A DNA stretch of 64,000 bases from Pseudomonadota bacterium (GCA_023431345.1 JAEYWK010000199.1:1-64000); one strand, 5' to 3'; positions 10,661 to 22,782 are shown, counted from the stretch's first letter. Numbers and translations are program-made. The notes: generated by a model from the letters alone, not told the origin.

Positions 10661-11380
10661 CTAGCCCCGCGCTTCCAGCTGTCGCTCGACCACGTGCACC
10701 GCCGCCACGATCTGCTCGACGACTTGCTCGATCGACAGCTGCGAGCTGTCCACCAACTGCGCGTCGGCGGCTTGTCGGAGCGGCGCGATCTGCCGGCCGC
10801 TGTCCCGACGATCGCGCTCGTTCACTTCGTCCAGCACCTCCGCCAGCGTCGGGGGCGTGCCGCGCGCGGCCAGCTCGTCGTGCCGGCGCTGCGCGCGCAC
10901 GTCTGCGCTCGCGGTCAGGTAGAACTTCGCCTCCGCGTCGGGGAAAACCACGGTGCCGATGTCTCGCCCTTCGAGCACCACGCCGCCTTCCCTGCCCTGG
11001 CTGCGCTGCAGCTCGAGCAAGGCTTGGCGCACGCCCGGATGCGCGGAGACCTTGCTAGCGCCTTGGCCGATGTTTTGCGCCCTGATCGCCATCGACACGT
11101 CTTGACCGCGGAGCAACACCACCACGCCGCCGTCGCGGCCGCGCTTCAGCTGAACCGCGCTCTCCGCGACCAACATTTCGGCCAGAGCCGCGGCGCGCTC
11201 GGCGTCGTCGAAGCTCACGCCCGCGCGCTCGGCGGCGAGGGCCACCACGCGGTAGAGCGCGCCCGTGTCGACGATCACGTAGCCGAGCCGCTCCGCCACC
11301 TTGCGCGTCACCGTGCTCTTACCGGCGCCGGCAGGTCCGTCGATGGCGACCACCGGCTTCTTACGCAGAGCCGCGCTCAC
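10661..11380 (-). CDS. cmk: Cytidylate kinase
   Basis: 239 residues; phosphorylates CMP/dCMP with ATP in the cytosol. Seen: P-loop IDGPAGAGKST at about residues 13-23, VDTGALYR (substrate-binding), the CMP-binding lid region GRDIGTVVFPDAEAKFYLTA and the lid arginines RDRRDSGRQIAPL. The length matches the long cmk type. The GTG start overlaps the aroA stop as GTGA, so translation is probably coupled. The C-terminus ends with VVERQLEARG. Confidence 0.96.
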   Translation of the reverse strand: MSAALRKKPVVAIDGPAGAGKSTVTRKVAERLGYVIVDTGALYRVVALAAERAGVSFDDAERAAALAEMLVAESAVQLKRGRDGGVVVLLRGQDVSMAIRAQNIGQGASKVSAHPGVRQALLELQRSQGREGGVVLEGRDIGTVVFPDAEAKFYLTASADVRAQRRHDELAARGTPPTLAEVLDEVNERDRRDSGRQIAPLRQAADAQLVDSSQLSIEQVVEQIVAAVHVVERQLEARG

Positions 11381-12729
11381 GGCTGCACCTCGAGGTCGGC
11401 GCCGAGCGCGCGCAGCGTCCCGACGAAACGCGGGAAGCTGACGGCGATCGGCTCCGCGTCATCGATGACGCTCTCGCCGTCCGCGGCGAGAGCGAGCAGG
11501 GCCGCCGCCATGGCGACGCGGTGATCACCGCCCGAGCTCACGCGGGCCGCCTTGAGCGGCCGCTCCGGCTCACCTTCGATCACGAGTCCGTCCGGCTTCT
11601 CGCTGGCCGACACCCCGAAGGCCCGCAGCAGCGCGCACAGCGCCGCGAGGCGGTCCGAGCCTTCGTCACGCAGCTCCGCGACATCGGAGATCTCGGTCAC
11701 GCCACGCGCCTTGGCCGCCAGCACGCACGCGACCGGGATCTCGTCGACGCCGCGCAGCGAGAGCTCTCCGGAAATCTTGATGCCGCGCAGCGGCGCCCCC
11801 CGCGAGCTCACCTCGCCGAACGGCTCGCCCAGCGAGTCACCCTTCGGGGAGATTCCGCTCCGCCCACCGAACAACCGGATCATGTCGAGGATGCCCGCGC
11901 GCGTCGGGTTCAGGCCGGTGCGGCGCGTGCTGACGCTGCTGTCGGGTACCAGCTGCGCCGCCGCCAAGATGAAAGCCGCCGCCGAAATATCGCCGGGGAT
12001 GTCGGCGTCGAAGCCGCGGATCGCCAGCGGATCGGCGGGCGGATGCAAGCTCACCGCCGAGCCTACCGTCTTCACGGGCAAACCGAGCGAGTCGAACATG
12101 CGCTCGGTGTGATCGCGCGACACGACCGGCTCGTGGATGAGCGTCGGCCCAGAGGCGAACAGGCCGCTGAACAGCAGCGCGCCCTTGGCGTGGTCGTTCG
12201 GGCGGCTCAAGCCGTATTCGAGCGGCGCGAGGCGCTCGGCCGCGAGCGGACCTATGCGGAGCGGCAGGCACACCTCGTTCGGCTCCGTCGGGTGCGGCGT
12301 GGCTACGATCTGCGCGCCGCGCTGGATCAGCGGCTCGGTCACCGCGCGCATGCGACGACGCGAGGCCTGGGCGCTGCCGTGAAGCTCGGCCGCGAACGGC
12401 TGCCCTGACAGCACGCCGGTGAGCAAGCGTGCGATCGTCGACGAGTGCCCGCAGTTCAGCGGCTCGCGCGGCGCGGTCAGCCCCCGCAGCCCCCCGCCGC
12501 GGACGCGCAGCGTGCCCTTCTGATCGTCTTCGTAGCGCACGCCGAGCATGCTGAGCGCGCGCAGCATGCCCAGGTTATCCGCGCCGTAAGCGAAGCCGCG
12601 CAGCTCGCACGGCCCGTTCGACAGCGCCGCGAGCAAGAGCGCCCGGTGCGTGATGCTGCGATCGCTCGGCACGGGAACGCTGCCGCTGAGCGGCTTCTTG
12701 GCGGGGCGAACGATCAGGCGTGACGGCAT
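11377..12729 (-). CDS. aroA: 3-phosphoshikimate 1-carboxyvinyltransferase (EPSP synthase)
   Basis: 450 residues; sixth shikimate-pathway step, shikimate-3-phosphate plus PEP to EPSP. Seen: N-terminal KPLSGSVPVPSDRSITHRALLLAAL (PEP/S3P-binding Lys-Ser), LNCGHSSTIARLLTGVLSGQ (the conserved glycine-rich motif reads NCGHSST rather than the usual NAGTAMR, as in class II-type enzymes), RPNDHAKGALLF, and C-terminal DEGSDRLAAL (DExDR) and SSGGDHRVAMAAAL (GDHR). These suggest the class II sequence group. It lies 14 bp after the lipoprotein stop and overlaps cmk, inside the pheA-hisC-aroA-cmk run. Confidence 0.95.
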   Translation of the reverse strand: MPSRLIVRPAKKPLSGSVPVPSDRSITHRALLLAALSNGPCELRGFAYGADNLGMLRALSMLGVRYEDDQKGTLRVRGGGLRGLTAPREPLNCGHSSTIARLLTGVLSGQPFAAELHGSAQASRRRMRAVTEPLIQRGAQIVATPHPTEPNEVCLPLRIGPLAAERLAPLEYGLSRPNDHAKGALLFSGLFASGPTLIHEPVVSRDHTERMFDSLGLPVKTVGSAVSLHPPADPLAIRGFDADIPGDISAAAFILAAAQLVPDSSVSTRRTGLNPTRAGILDMIRLFGGRSGISPKGDSLGEPFGEVSSRGAPLRGIKISGELSLRGVDEIPVACVLAAKARGVTEISDVAELRDEGSDRLAALCALLRAFGVSASEKPDGLVIEGEPERPLKAARVSSGGDHRVAMAAALLALAADGESVIDDAEPIAVSFPRFVGTLRALGADLEVQP

Positions 12730-12742
12730 GTCGGGACGAAGC

Positions 12743-13735
12743 TCATTGTGACACGGGCGCGGATGGGGGCAGGGCGCCCACGAGGTCGTCGAGGCGCGCC
12801 AGCACCGCGGACAGGGCCACCGCGTCGACGCCGGCCACGAAATGTCCCTCTTTGCCGATGGCGTCGGCCTCGAGCTTCTGCACCGGCTTGGGGATGCCGA
12901 GCAAGGCGAGGAACGGCGTGTAGGTGTCGAGCATGGCGCGCGTCTCCGCGACCTTGCCGGCGCCGTTCTTGGCCGCTTCTTCGTCCGGATAGATCAGGGT
13001 GCCCGCGAGGTTCACGCCGGGCGGCGCGAAATTGCCCACCACCGACAGCGTCTCGACCCCCTCGAGGAACGGCAAGCGCTTGCGCAGCGCGTTCGGCACC
13101 GGATTCTCTTTGAGGTTGGAGCCGAACGCGAACGGCGCCGTGGTCTGGCTCAAGACCTTCGTCGCCCAGGGCAACAGCTCGCGCTTGGCCGTTCCCTCCT
13201 TGATGCGATCGAGCGCCCGGCGAATGCCGGTTTGGTTCCCGAACAGCGCGGTGCGTTGGGTGAGCACCGTGAAGCCGACGCTCTCCGCCGTGTACAGCGC
13301 GCGCCCGGCGTAGCTGGTCTTGGTGACCGGCACGCCCTGCGGCGTCTTCTGCACCCCGTCGGCCGCCGCCTCGATCTTCGCGGGGTCGAAGTTGCCGATG
13401 GCCACGCCCGCGACGTCCGCTCCCTGCATGGAGTAGACGCCAAAGTAGACCTTCGACAGATCGCGCTTGGGCTCGTAGCCGGCCGCGTCCGGCACCGGCG
13501 CGCGTCGCTTGGCGACCTCGAGCAAGCGCTCGCCGAACTGCGACGCGAACAGCGCCTGCATGTCGAGCACACCCACCGTGATCGCGCCGCTCGGCAGGAG
13601 CGCGAGCGGGTCGGAGTCGATCTCGGCCACCGTCTTCTCTTTGCCCTGACCGGTGTGGACGATCACGTCTTCCGTCTTGGGACAGCCGCCGAGCGCGAGC
13701 GCTCCCAAGCCGAGCAGCGCCTGGCGTCGGATCAC
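12743..13735 (-). CDS. Lipoprotein, function unknown
   Basis: 330 residues. The N-terminus MIRRQALLGLGALALGGCP is a signal peptide with lipobox ALGGC. The body has alternating strand/helix blocks: ITVGVLDMQALFASQFGERL, LSKVYFGVYSMQGADVAGVAIGNFDP, then GRALYTAESVGFTVLTQRTALFG, ETLSVVGNFAPPG and a C-terminal helical segment. It recalls DUF3352-like periplasmic proteins, but I cannot establish that. Its ATG overlaps the hisC stop (ATGA) and its stop is 14 bp before aroA, so it is co-translated with aromatic biosynthesis genes although nothing in it suggests a metabolic role. It has the same element order as the gene at 9733. Confidence 0.78.
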   Translation of the reverse strand: MIRRQALLGLGALALGGCPKTEDVIVHTGQGKEKTVAEIDSDPLALLPSGAITVGVLDMQALFASQFGERLLEVAKRRAPVPDAAGYEPKRDLSKVYFGVYSMQGADVAGVAIGNFDPAKIEAAADGVQKTPQGVPVTKTSYAGRALYTAESVGFTVLTQRTALFGNQTGIRRALDRIKEGTAKRELLPWATKVLSQTTAPFAFGSNLKENPVPNALRKRLPFLEGVETLSVVGNFAPPGVNLAGTLIYPDEEAAKNGAGKVAETRAMLDTYTPFLALLGIPKPVQKLEADAIGKEGHFVAGVDAVALSAVLARLDDLVGALPPSAPVSQ

Positions 13736-14814
13736 GACAGCACCTCACCGAGCGCGCTGAGGAAGCGGTCGTTTTCTCGCTCCGTGCCGAGCGTCACGCG
13801 CAAGCTCGTGGGCAGCGCCGCGAATGGCCGGACGATCACGCCCCGCTTGAGCAAGGCGTCGTACACGGGCCGCGCGGGCCGCCCCACGTCGACCAACACG
13901 AAATTCGCCTGGCTCGGCGCGACCTTCAGGCCCTTCGCAATCAAGGCTTCGCTGACGCGGCGTCGCTCCTTGGCGTTCAAGCTGCGCGCTGCGCTCACGT
14001 GCTCTTGGTCGTCGAGCGCGGCCACGGCCGCGGCTTGAGCCAGGGTGCTCACGTTGAAAGGGGCGCGCACGCGATTCATGTAGTCGATGAGCTGGCGGGG
14101 GCCGACCGCGTACCCGACGCGCAGCGCCGCCAAGCCATAAATCTTCGAGAACGTGCGCAGCACGACCAGCCGCTCTCGCAGCGAGCGCAGCTGGAGGCTG
14201 TCTGGATAGTCCGGCGCGTCCGCGTACTCGAGGTACGCCTCGTCCATCACGATGATGACCTCGGGCGGCACCTCGCGCAGCAGCTTCTCCACCGCGGCCC
14301 GGTTCACGTGCGTGCCCGTCGGGTTGTTCGGGTTGGCGACGTACATCAGCCGCGTTTGCGGCGTGACGGCGGCGGCCATCGCCGGCAGATCGTGGCGCAG
14401 CTCCGGCGTGAGGGGCACCGCCGTGAACGGTACGCCGCACGCGAGCGCCGCGATGCGATACACCACGAACGCAGGCTCGGCGAAGACGATGTGACTCTCG
14501 TGAGTGCAGAACACGCGCGCGAGCAAATCGAGCAGCTCGTTGGAGCCAGCGCCGAGCAAGATCTCGTTCATGCCGACGCCGTGCTTCTTCGCCAACTTGG
14601 CGCGCAGGTCGTACGCGGCGCCGTCGGGGTAGCGATGGGAGTCGGTGAGCACTCGCGCCGCCGCCTCGATGGCGCGCGGGCTCGGGCCGAGCGGGTTCTC
14701 GTTCGAAGCGAGCTTCACCGCGTCGGTGATGCCCAGCTCGCGCGCCAGCTCCTCAATCGGCTTGCCACCTTCGTACGGGGCCAAGCCCTCAATCGTCGGA
14801 ATCACCAGTGCCAT
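13732..14814 (-). CDS. hisC: Histidinol-phosphate / aromatic aminotransferase, PLP fold type I
   Basis: 360 residues from the ATG at 14814. Seen: LASNENPLGPSP near the N-terminus, GAGSNELLDLLARVF, YVANPNNPTGTHV (PLP-contact Asn), VIIVMDEAYLEY (PLP Asp and Tyr), and RTFSKIYGLAALRVGYAVG with the Schiff-base Lys. A C-terminal VIVRPF...SLRVTLGT carries the substrate-phosphate/carboxylate Arg. By sequence it is HisC. Its position between pheA and aroA, with no other his gene near, makes a role in transaminating phenylpyruvate or prephenate plausible. This is inferred from context. It starts 106 bp after pheA. Confidence 0.92.
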   Translation of the reverse strand: MALVIPTIEGLAPYEGGKPIEELARELGITDAVKLASNENPLGPSPRAIEAAARVLTDSHRYPDGAAYDLRAKLAKKHGVGMNEILLGAGSNELLDLLARVFCTHESHIVFAEPAFVVYRIAALACGVPFTAVPLTPELRHDLPAMAAAVTPQTRLMYVANPNNPTGTHVNRAAVEKLLREVPPEVIIVMDEAYLEYADAPDYPDSLQLRSLRERLVVLRTFSKIYGLAALRVGYAVGPRQLIDYMNRVRAPFNVSTLAQAAAVAALDDQEHVSAARSLNAKERRRVSEALIAKGLKVAPSQANFVLVDVGRPARPVYDALLKRGVIVRPFAALPTSLRVTLGTERENDRFLSALGEVLS

Positions 14815-14920
14815 GGCGAGCGGCAGCCTAGCTGAGTTTTGCCCGCCGCACCCCTGCCCGAGATCGCGCGACAAAAGCCAGCTGCCCCGGCCTGGACGAA
14901 CCGACAGCGCGGGGGGCGGC

Positions 14921-15988
14921 TCAGGGTTCCTGCGGGAAAGAGCCGAGGACCCGCAAGTAGCGCGTGCTCTTCTTCACCGCTTCGAGGGCCGTGATCACCG
15001 AGCGCTCGGTCGCGTGGCCGCCGATCTCGACGTAGAAGACGTAGTCCCACGGCTCGCGGCCAGCGGGGCGCGAGTGGAGCCGGCGCAGGTTGATGCCGCG
15101 CTCCGCGAAATGGCGCAGGATATCGAAGAGCGAGCCGGGCTTGTCGTCGAGCGAGAAGAGCAGGCACGTCACGTCGGCGCTCGATCGACTGGCGGGCCGC
15201 GGCGCCGCGATCGCGTAACGCATCTTCGTATCGGCGTCGTCGCCGACGTTCTCACGGAGCACGCCGAGGCCCAGAGCGCGCCCCGTAGGCGCGGGGACGA
15301 GTGCGGCGCTGGTCGTGTCTTCTTGGGCCAGCTCTGCCGCGACCTTCATCGAGCGCACGTCGATCACGCTGACTCGCGGCAGCTCGGAGTCCAAGAATCG
15401 CTGACACGCCGCGTGCCCGACCGGGGTCGTGTAGACCTTCTCGAGATCCGAAAGCGAGCCGCCCTGCCCCATCAGCTCGAACGTCACCGCGAGCGTGCGA
15501 GCCCCGACGATCACCAACTCGGTGTCGGTGAGGGCCGTGATCGACGTTTGGACCAGCCCGTCCGCGGACGATTCGAATGGAAAGACCGCGCACGCGGCGC
15601 GGCCCCTGGCCACCTCTTCGAGCGCTTCGCGTACCGAGGGGCACTCGATGAACGCGCCCCCCGGGCCGAAATGCGCTCGCGCGAGCACGTGGCAAAATCC
15701 GCCCTCCGGCCCGAGGTAGGCGACGCGCGGCGCCTGCTCGATGGCGCGAGCCGAAGCGCGGATCGTCGAGAAGATCGCGCTCAGGGCCTCCGCGGGCACG
15801 TCGCCGCTCGCGGCAGAGGTCAGCGCGGCCAGCGCGTCGCGATCGGTCACGTCGGGAGCAGGCTCGCTCTCGGCGCGCGCGCGGATCTCCTTGGATGCGC
15901 GTGCGCGCGCCTCGAGTCGCTCGAGAATCTCGCGATCCAGCCGCGCTATCTCCTGTCGGAGCTCAGCTGAGCTGCGTCGCGGTTCCAT
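14921..15988 (-). CDS. pheA: PheA-like chorismate mutase-prephenate dehydratase, divergent active site
   Basis: 355 residues with the P-protein architecture. Residues 5-80 resemble an AroQ chorismate mutase (SAELRQEIARLDREILERLEARA). Residues 85-265 resemble prephenate dehydratase (VAYLGPEGGFCHVLA, FPFESSADGLVQTS, YTTPVGHAACQRFL). Residues 270-350 are an ACT domain for phenylalanine feedback (DDKPGSLFDILRHFAERGIN, HSRPAGREPWDYVFYVE). Several family hallmarks are altered. The TRF motif with the catalytic Thr reads MRY (in DADTKMRYAIA), ENS reads ESS, and GTFS reads GGFC. It may be a low-activity or repurposed dehydratase. It starts two bases after the fmdB-type stop. Confidence 0.85.
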   Translation of the reverse strand: MEPRRSSAELRQEIARLDREILERLEARARASKEIRARAESEPAPDVTDRDALAALTSAASGDVPAEALSAIFSTIRASARAIEQAPRVAYLGPEGGFCHVLARAHFGPGGAFIECPSVREALEEVARGRAACAVFPFESSADGLVQTSITALTDTELVIVGARTLAVTFELMGQGGSLSDLEKVYTTPVGHAACQRFLDSELPRVSVIDVRSMKVAAELAQEDTTSAALVPAPTGRALGLGVLRENVGDDADTKMRYAIAAPRPASRSSADVTCLLFSLDDKPGSLFDILRHFAERGINLRRLHSRPAGREPWDYVFYVEIGGHATERSVITALEAVKKSTRYLRVLGSFPQEP

Positions 15989-15990
15989 GC

Positions 15991-16332
15991 TCAGCTGCTC
16001 GCCGCGCCGGTGCTGCCGGAGGAGGACGAGGAGGACGCAGCCGGTGTGGACGACGCCGTCGACGCGGCCGGTGTGGACGACGCCGTCGTCGTCGAGTCAC
16101 TCGAGGCCGTCGGCGTCGAGGCAGCGCTCTCGCCCTTCTTGGCGCCGCCCGAGCTGCTGTAGAGATCGGCGTACCAGCCGCCACCCTTGAGGATGAAGCC
16201 GGCGCCGCCGGAGACCTGGCGCTTGGCCGAAGCTTGGTGACATTGCGGGCACTCGGTGAGCGGCGCCGCGCTGATGGACTGCTCCGCTTCCCAGGCGTGG
16301 CCACAAGCGGTGCAGGCGTATTCGTAAGTCAT
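15991..16332 (-). CDS. FmdB-family zinc-ribbon protein
   Basis: 113 residues. The N-terminal 55 form a FmdB-type putative regulatory zinc ribbon: MTYEYACTACGHAWEAEQ and LTECPQCHQASAKRQVSGG supply two CxxC knuckles, then GAGFILKGGGWYADLY, a family hallmark. The C-terminal half is a low-complexity Ser/Thr/Ala tail with the unit STPAAS repeated, reflected in a locally repetitive DNA sequence. It is probably the first gene of the leftward aromatic operon, with 450 bp of non-coding DNA upstream. The role of the family is poorly known; transcriptional or RNA-associated functions have been suggested. Confidence 0.88.
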   Translation of the reverse strand: MTYEYACTACGHAWEAEQSISAAPLTECPQCHQASAKRQVSGGAGFILKGGGWYADLYSSSGGAKKGESAASTPTASSDSTTTASSTPAASTASSTPAASSSSSSGSTGAASS

Positions 16333-16779
16333 CGCTAGGTTTGGAAATGATTCCGCGGCGAAGGGTTGTCAATGCTTGGCGCGACAGGTTTGCGTTAGCG
16401 GCGTGCTCGGCGGGGGCGAAGCCACCGGACATGCGCGCTGCTCCGCTCTGCCCCCGCCGGCGCAGCGCGTCCTACGACCCCTTGGGGTGCCAGCGCCTGA
16501 GCTCACCTATGTAAGTGGCGTCGGCTTGGTGGCCTACGGCTCGCCCTAGCCCAAGCAATAGGGCTGAACAAAATGACCCTGCCCAAACGGTAGGGGTCCT
16601 TCGGAATCAGCTGAAAACTTGACGATGGACCTTGTACGCATCCGTTCAGGGGCGTAGATCCGTTGAGGCGACGTGACGATACATGTAGTGACGTACGTTG
16701 CCACGGCGACCGACCCGGTCGGTGCGCCGACCCAACTGGGGTAGCATAAGTAACATCCGAGTCGTTGAGGACAGGCTGA
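16333..16779 (+). other. 447-bp divergent intergenic region between fmdB-type gene and smc
   Basis: No gene was found in this stretch, which is less GC-rich than its surroundings. It contains a hairpin GCCCTA-10-TAGGGC (16543-16564), a second imperfect dyad near 16573-16596 (GACCCT/AGGGGTC), and a tight inverted repeat at 16709-16723 listed separately. A TAGCAT at about 16743 could serve as a -10 for smc. TGAGGACAGG just before the smc ATG is its ribosome-binding region. Confidence 0.6.
16709..16723. promoter_or_regulatory. 7-bp perfect inverted repeat upstream of smc
   Basis: ACCGACC-C-GGTCGGT, 56 bp upstream of the smc start codon and directly before the likely smc -10 region. The single-base centre makes it look like a protein-binding dyad rather than an RNA hairpin. 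The arm sequences recur in the stem upstream of the UDP-xylose synthase gene at 35713-35741. Confidence 0.4.
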
Positions 16780-20436
<3,657 letters not shown>

Positions 20437-20460
20437 CGATCCCCACCAGCAACCCTCAGC

Positions 20461-20488
20461 CGTCGGGGCTTCGCACGAAGCCCCGACG
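20461..20488. terminator. Strong hairpin between convergent smc and sigma-partner gene
   Basis: A perfect 12-bp stem, CGTCGGGGCTTC and GAAGCCCCGACG, around the loop GCAC. It lies 25 bp after the smc stop and 57 bp from the stop of the convergent gene. There is no clear T-tract. As the only structure in the gap it probably serves as a bidirectional terminator. Confidence 0.75.
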
Positions 20489-20544
20489 AGAAGAGCGTCC
20501 CGCGGCGCCGCAGCTCCCGCTCGGCGCTAGGTCGCCCCGGCGCG

Positions 20545-21096
20545 CTACGGAGCGGTGATGGTACGAAACGTCGCGATGACGTGCGCTTTGCCGCCTCGGT
20601 AGCCGATGACGCGCGAGCGGATGTCGCGCTGCTTGGCAGAGATGCGCGCCAGCGTGCCCTCGCACACGGCGTAGACGGTGCCGTCGAGCGGATCCCAGCC
20701 GATGTCGCGGAAGGTCTTGAGCTTGGTGCCGTCGGAGCGCGCGATTTCTACGTCGACCGAGTCGTAGCCACGCACGTCGATCGGTACGTGCGTCGCGACG
20801 ATCTCGGCGTCATCGTCGATGGGCTCGACGCGCTCGTCACCCGGTACGGGCTCGATCAGCTGCACGCGCAGGCCGCTGGCGATGAGCTGGTCGATGCGCG
20901 CGCGTGAGCTGCCGATGTCGAAGCCGCCGCGCGGCTCGAGGTGCTGGGCGAGCCGCGCCATGTGATCCACGAAATCGGCCTCGGAGGCCTCACCCGCGGC
21001 TGCCGCGGCGAACAGCTCTTCCTCGAAGCGCTCGGCGTCGGCGTCGCTGGTAGCGCCGGTCTCGTAGTCGATGAGGGCTTCGAACGGCGTGCTCAT
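20545..21096 (-). CDS. Small soluble protein co-translated with ECF sigma factor, possible partner
   Basis: 183 residues from an ATG that overlaps the sigma-factor stop (ATGA). The acidic N-terminal part (FEALIDYETGATSDADAERFEEEL) resembles the helical start of anti-sigma domains, but there is no HxxxCxxC zinc motif and no membrane segment. The C-terminal half is strand-rich (VRGYDSVDVEIARSDGTKLKTFRDIGWD, IGYRGGKAHVIATFRTI) and looks like a small beta domain. Position suggests a regulator of the adjacent sigma factor; this is inference. The family was not recognised. Confidence 0.75.
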   Translation of the reverse strand: MSTPFEALIDYETGATSDADAERFEEELFAAAAAGEASEADFVDHMARLAQHLEPRGGFDIGSSRARIDQLIASGLRVQLIEPVPGDERVEPIDDDAEIVATHVPIDVRGYDSVDVEIARSDGTKLKTFRDIGWDPLDGTVYAVCEGTLARISAKQRDIRSRVIGYRGGKAHVIATFRTITAP

Positions 21097-21656
21097 GCGG
21101 CCTCCCACGACATGCGCTTCGACATGCATTCGCGCAGGCTGGCGAGGGTGCGGTGGCGCAAGACGCGCGCGTTCTGGGGGCTGATCGACAGCGCCGCCGC
21201 CACTTCGTCGTGTCCGTGCGCTTCCACGTAGCCGAGGCGCAGCACGTCGCGCGAGCGCCGCGACAGCTGGCTCAAGCAGTCTTCGAGGTGAGCGAGCTCG
21301 TAGTGCTCGCCTTCGATGGCTTCGACCGTCGTGCCGTGGAGCGCGGCGCCGTAGGTTTGCCACAGCTGCTCGCGCCGCTCACGTTGCCGAGCGCGGTCGA
21401 AGGCCAGGTTGCGGCAAATACCGAGCACGAAGCTGCTCAGCCGCTCGCGCTGTTCGATGCGGCCCTCGCGCAGCGCCTCGACCAAGGTGAGCAGCACGTC
21501 TTGCGTGAACTCCTCCACGGCGTCGACGCCGCGCAGTCGGCGCCGCGCGAACGAACGAACGACGGGCGCGAAGCGCTTGCACAGTACCTCTTCCGCTTCG
21601 CGTTGGCCTTCCGCCGCGCGGCTCACGAGCTCGGCGGGCGCCAGGGCGCTGGACAT
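21093..21656 (-). CDS. ECF-type RNA polymerase sigma factor
   Basis: 187 residues. Region 2 is visible as AVEEFTQDVLLTLVEALREG...LSSFVLGICRNLAFDRARQRER (core binding and -10 recognition). Region 4 is LSQLSRRSRDVLRLGYVEAHGHDEVAAALSISPQNARVLRHRTLASLREC, with a clear helix-turn-helix. Regions 1 and 3 are absent, as in the ECF group. AAGGAG directly abuts the ATG, an unusually short spacing. It is divergent from the cytochrome gene, with 136 bp between starts. Confidence 0.9.
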   Translation of the reverse strand: MSSALAPAELVSRAAEGQREAEEVLCKRFAPVVRSFARRRLRGVDAVEEFTQDVLLTLVEALREGRIEQRERLSSFVLGICRNLAFDRARQRERREQLWQTYGAALHGTTVEAIEGEHYELAHLEDCLSQLSRRSRDVLRLGYVEAHGHDEVAAALSISPQNARVLRHRTLASLRECMSKRMSWEAA

Positions 21657-21792
21657 CTCCTTGAGATTAGCAGCTCCTACGAGCCTGCAAGCGGGGACTC
21701 GTCTTTCGCCCGCGCTTCGGCCCCGCGTTCAATGAAAAAAATGTGTGCCTCGCGTAACGCTTTTCCGAGTGGCGTCACTTCGAGTGGCAAAC

Positions 21793-22782
21793 ATGCAGAG
21801 CACCACTTGGAAACGCAGGCTTGGGATCATGGCGGTCGCGTCGTCGGTCACGCTCGGGGTATTGGGAGTCGTCGTCCAGGTGCGCGCGAACCGCGCCGTC
21901 GACGCGCCCTACCCGAACATTCACGCTAGCTCCGATGAGGCGGTCATCGAGCGCGGCCGCTACCTCGTCGAGGGCCCCGCGCACTGCGGTGAGTGCCACG
22001 GCGCGGTCGACCCTCCCGCCGCCTCCCGGCGCGGTCGACCGATGGTGGGCGGGCAGGAGTTCGCGCTGCCGATCGGCACCTTTCGCGTCCCGAACATCAC
22101 CCCCGACCCCGAGACCGGCATCGGCAAGCTGCGAGACGAAGAGATCGCGCGCTTGATCCGCTACGGCGTGAAGCCCGATGGCCGAGCGGCCCTGCCCTTC
22201 ATGCCTTACGCCGACCTCTCGGACGACGACTTGACGGCGATTATTTCGTATCTGCGGGCGCAGAAGCCGGTGCGCCACGAGGTTCGCGAGCACGACGTCA
22301 ACCCGCTGGGCCGCGTGGTGCAGGCGTTCGTGCTGCAACCGAAAGGGCCGAGCCACGAGCCCCCCAAGAGCACGACGCCCGAAGCCACGCCGGAGTACGG
22401 CAAGTACATCACGCATAGCATCGGTAATTGCGTCATGTGCCACACGCAGGTCGACCTGCGCACGGGCGCGCTGTCGGGCCCGCTCTTCGGAGGCGGCGCG
22501 GAGCACGAAGCCATCGGTAACCCGAGCAAAAAATACGTCACCCCCAACCTCACCCCCGACGCGCGCTGGGGCTGGCTCGAGGGCTGGAGCGAAGACGCTT
22601 TCGTCGCGCGTTTCAAGGCGGGCCGCGTCCACGCAGATTCGCCGATGCCTTGGGAAGCCTTCCAGCAAATGACGGACACGGATCTGCGCGCCGTCTATCG
22701 CTACCTGGCCGCGCTCCCTCCCGCACCAACCGGCCCGGACCCGAAGAAGCACGAAGTCGTTCTGACCGCGCTCAATCAGTGA
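21793..22782 (+). CDS. Dihaem c-type cytochrome, membrane-anchored or secreted
   Basis: 329 residues from the ATG at 21793. An N-terminal hydrophobic segment (LGIMAVASSVTLGVLGVVVQV) without an obvious cleavage site probably anchors it, with the rest in the periplasm. Two cytochrome c domains are present. Haem motif CGECH is at about residue 60 with distal-ligand loop NITPDPETGIGKLRDEEIARLIRYG and MPYADLSDDDLTAIISYLR. CVMCH is at about residue 215 with NLTPDARWGW...DSPMPWEAFQQMTDTDLRAVYRYL. This pattern is typical of electron-transfer subunits of alcohol/aldehyde dehydrogenase-type systems. No dehydrogenase is adjacent, so the partner is unknown. Confidence 0.88.
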   Translation: MQSTTWKRRLGIMAVASSVTLGVLGVVVQVRANRAVDAPYPNIHASSDEAVIERGRYLVEGPAHCGECHGAVDPPAASRRGRPMVGGQEFALPIGTFRVPNITPDPETGIGKLRDEEIARLIRYGVKPDGRAALPFMPYADLSDDDLTAIISYLRAQKPVRHEVREHDVNPLGRVVQAFVLQPKGPSHEPPKSTTPEATPEYGKYITHSIGNCVMCHTQVDLRTGALSGPLFGGGAEHEAIGNPSKKYVTPNLTPDARWGWLEGWSEDAFVARFKAGRVHADSPMPWEAFQQMTDTDLRAVYRYLAALPPAPTGPDPKKHEVVLTALNQ

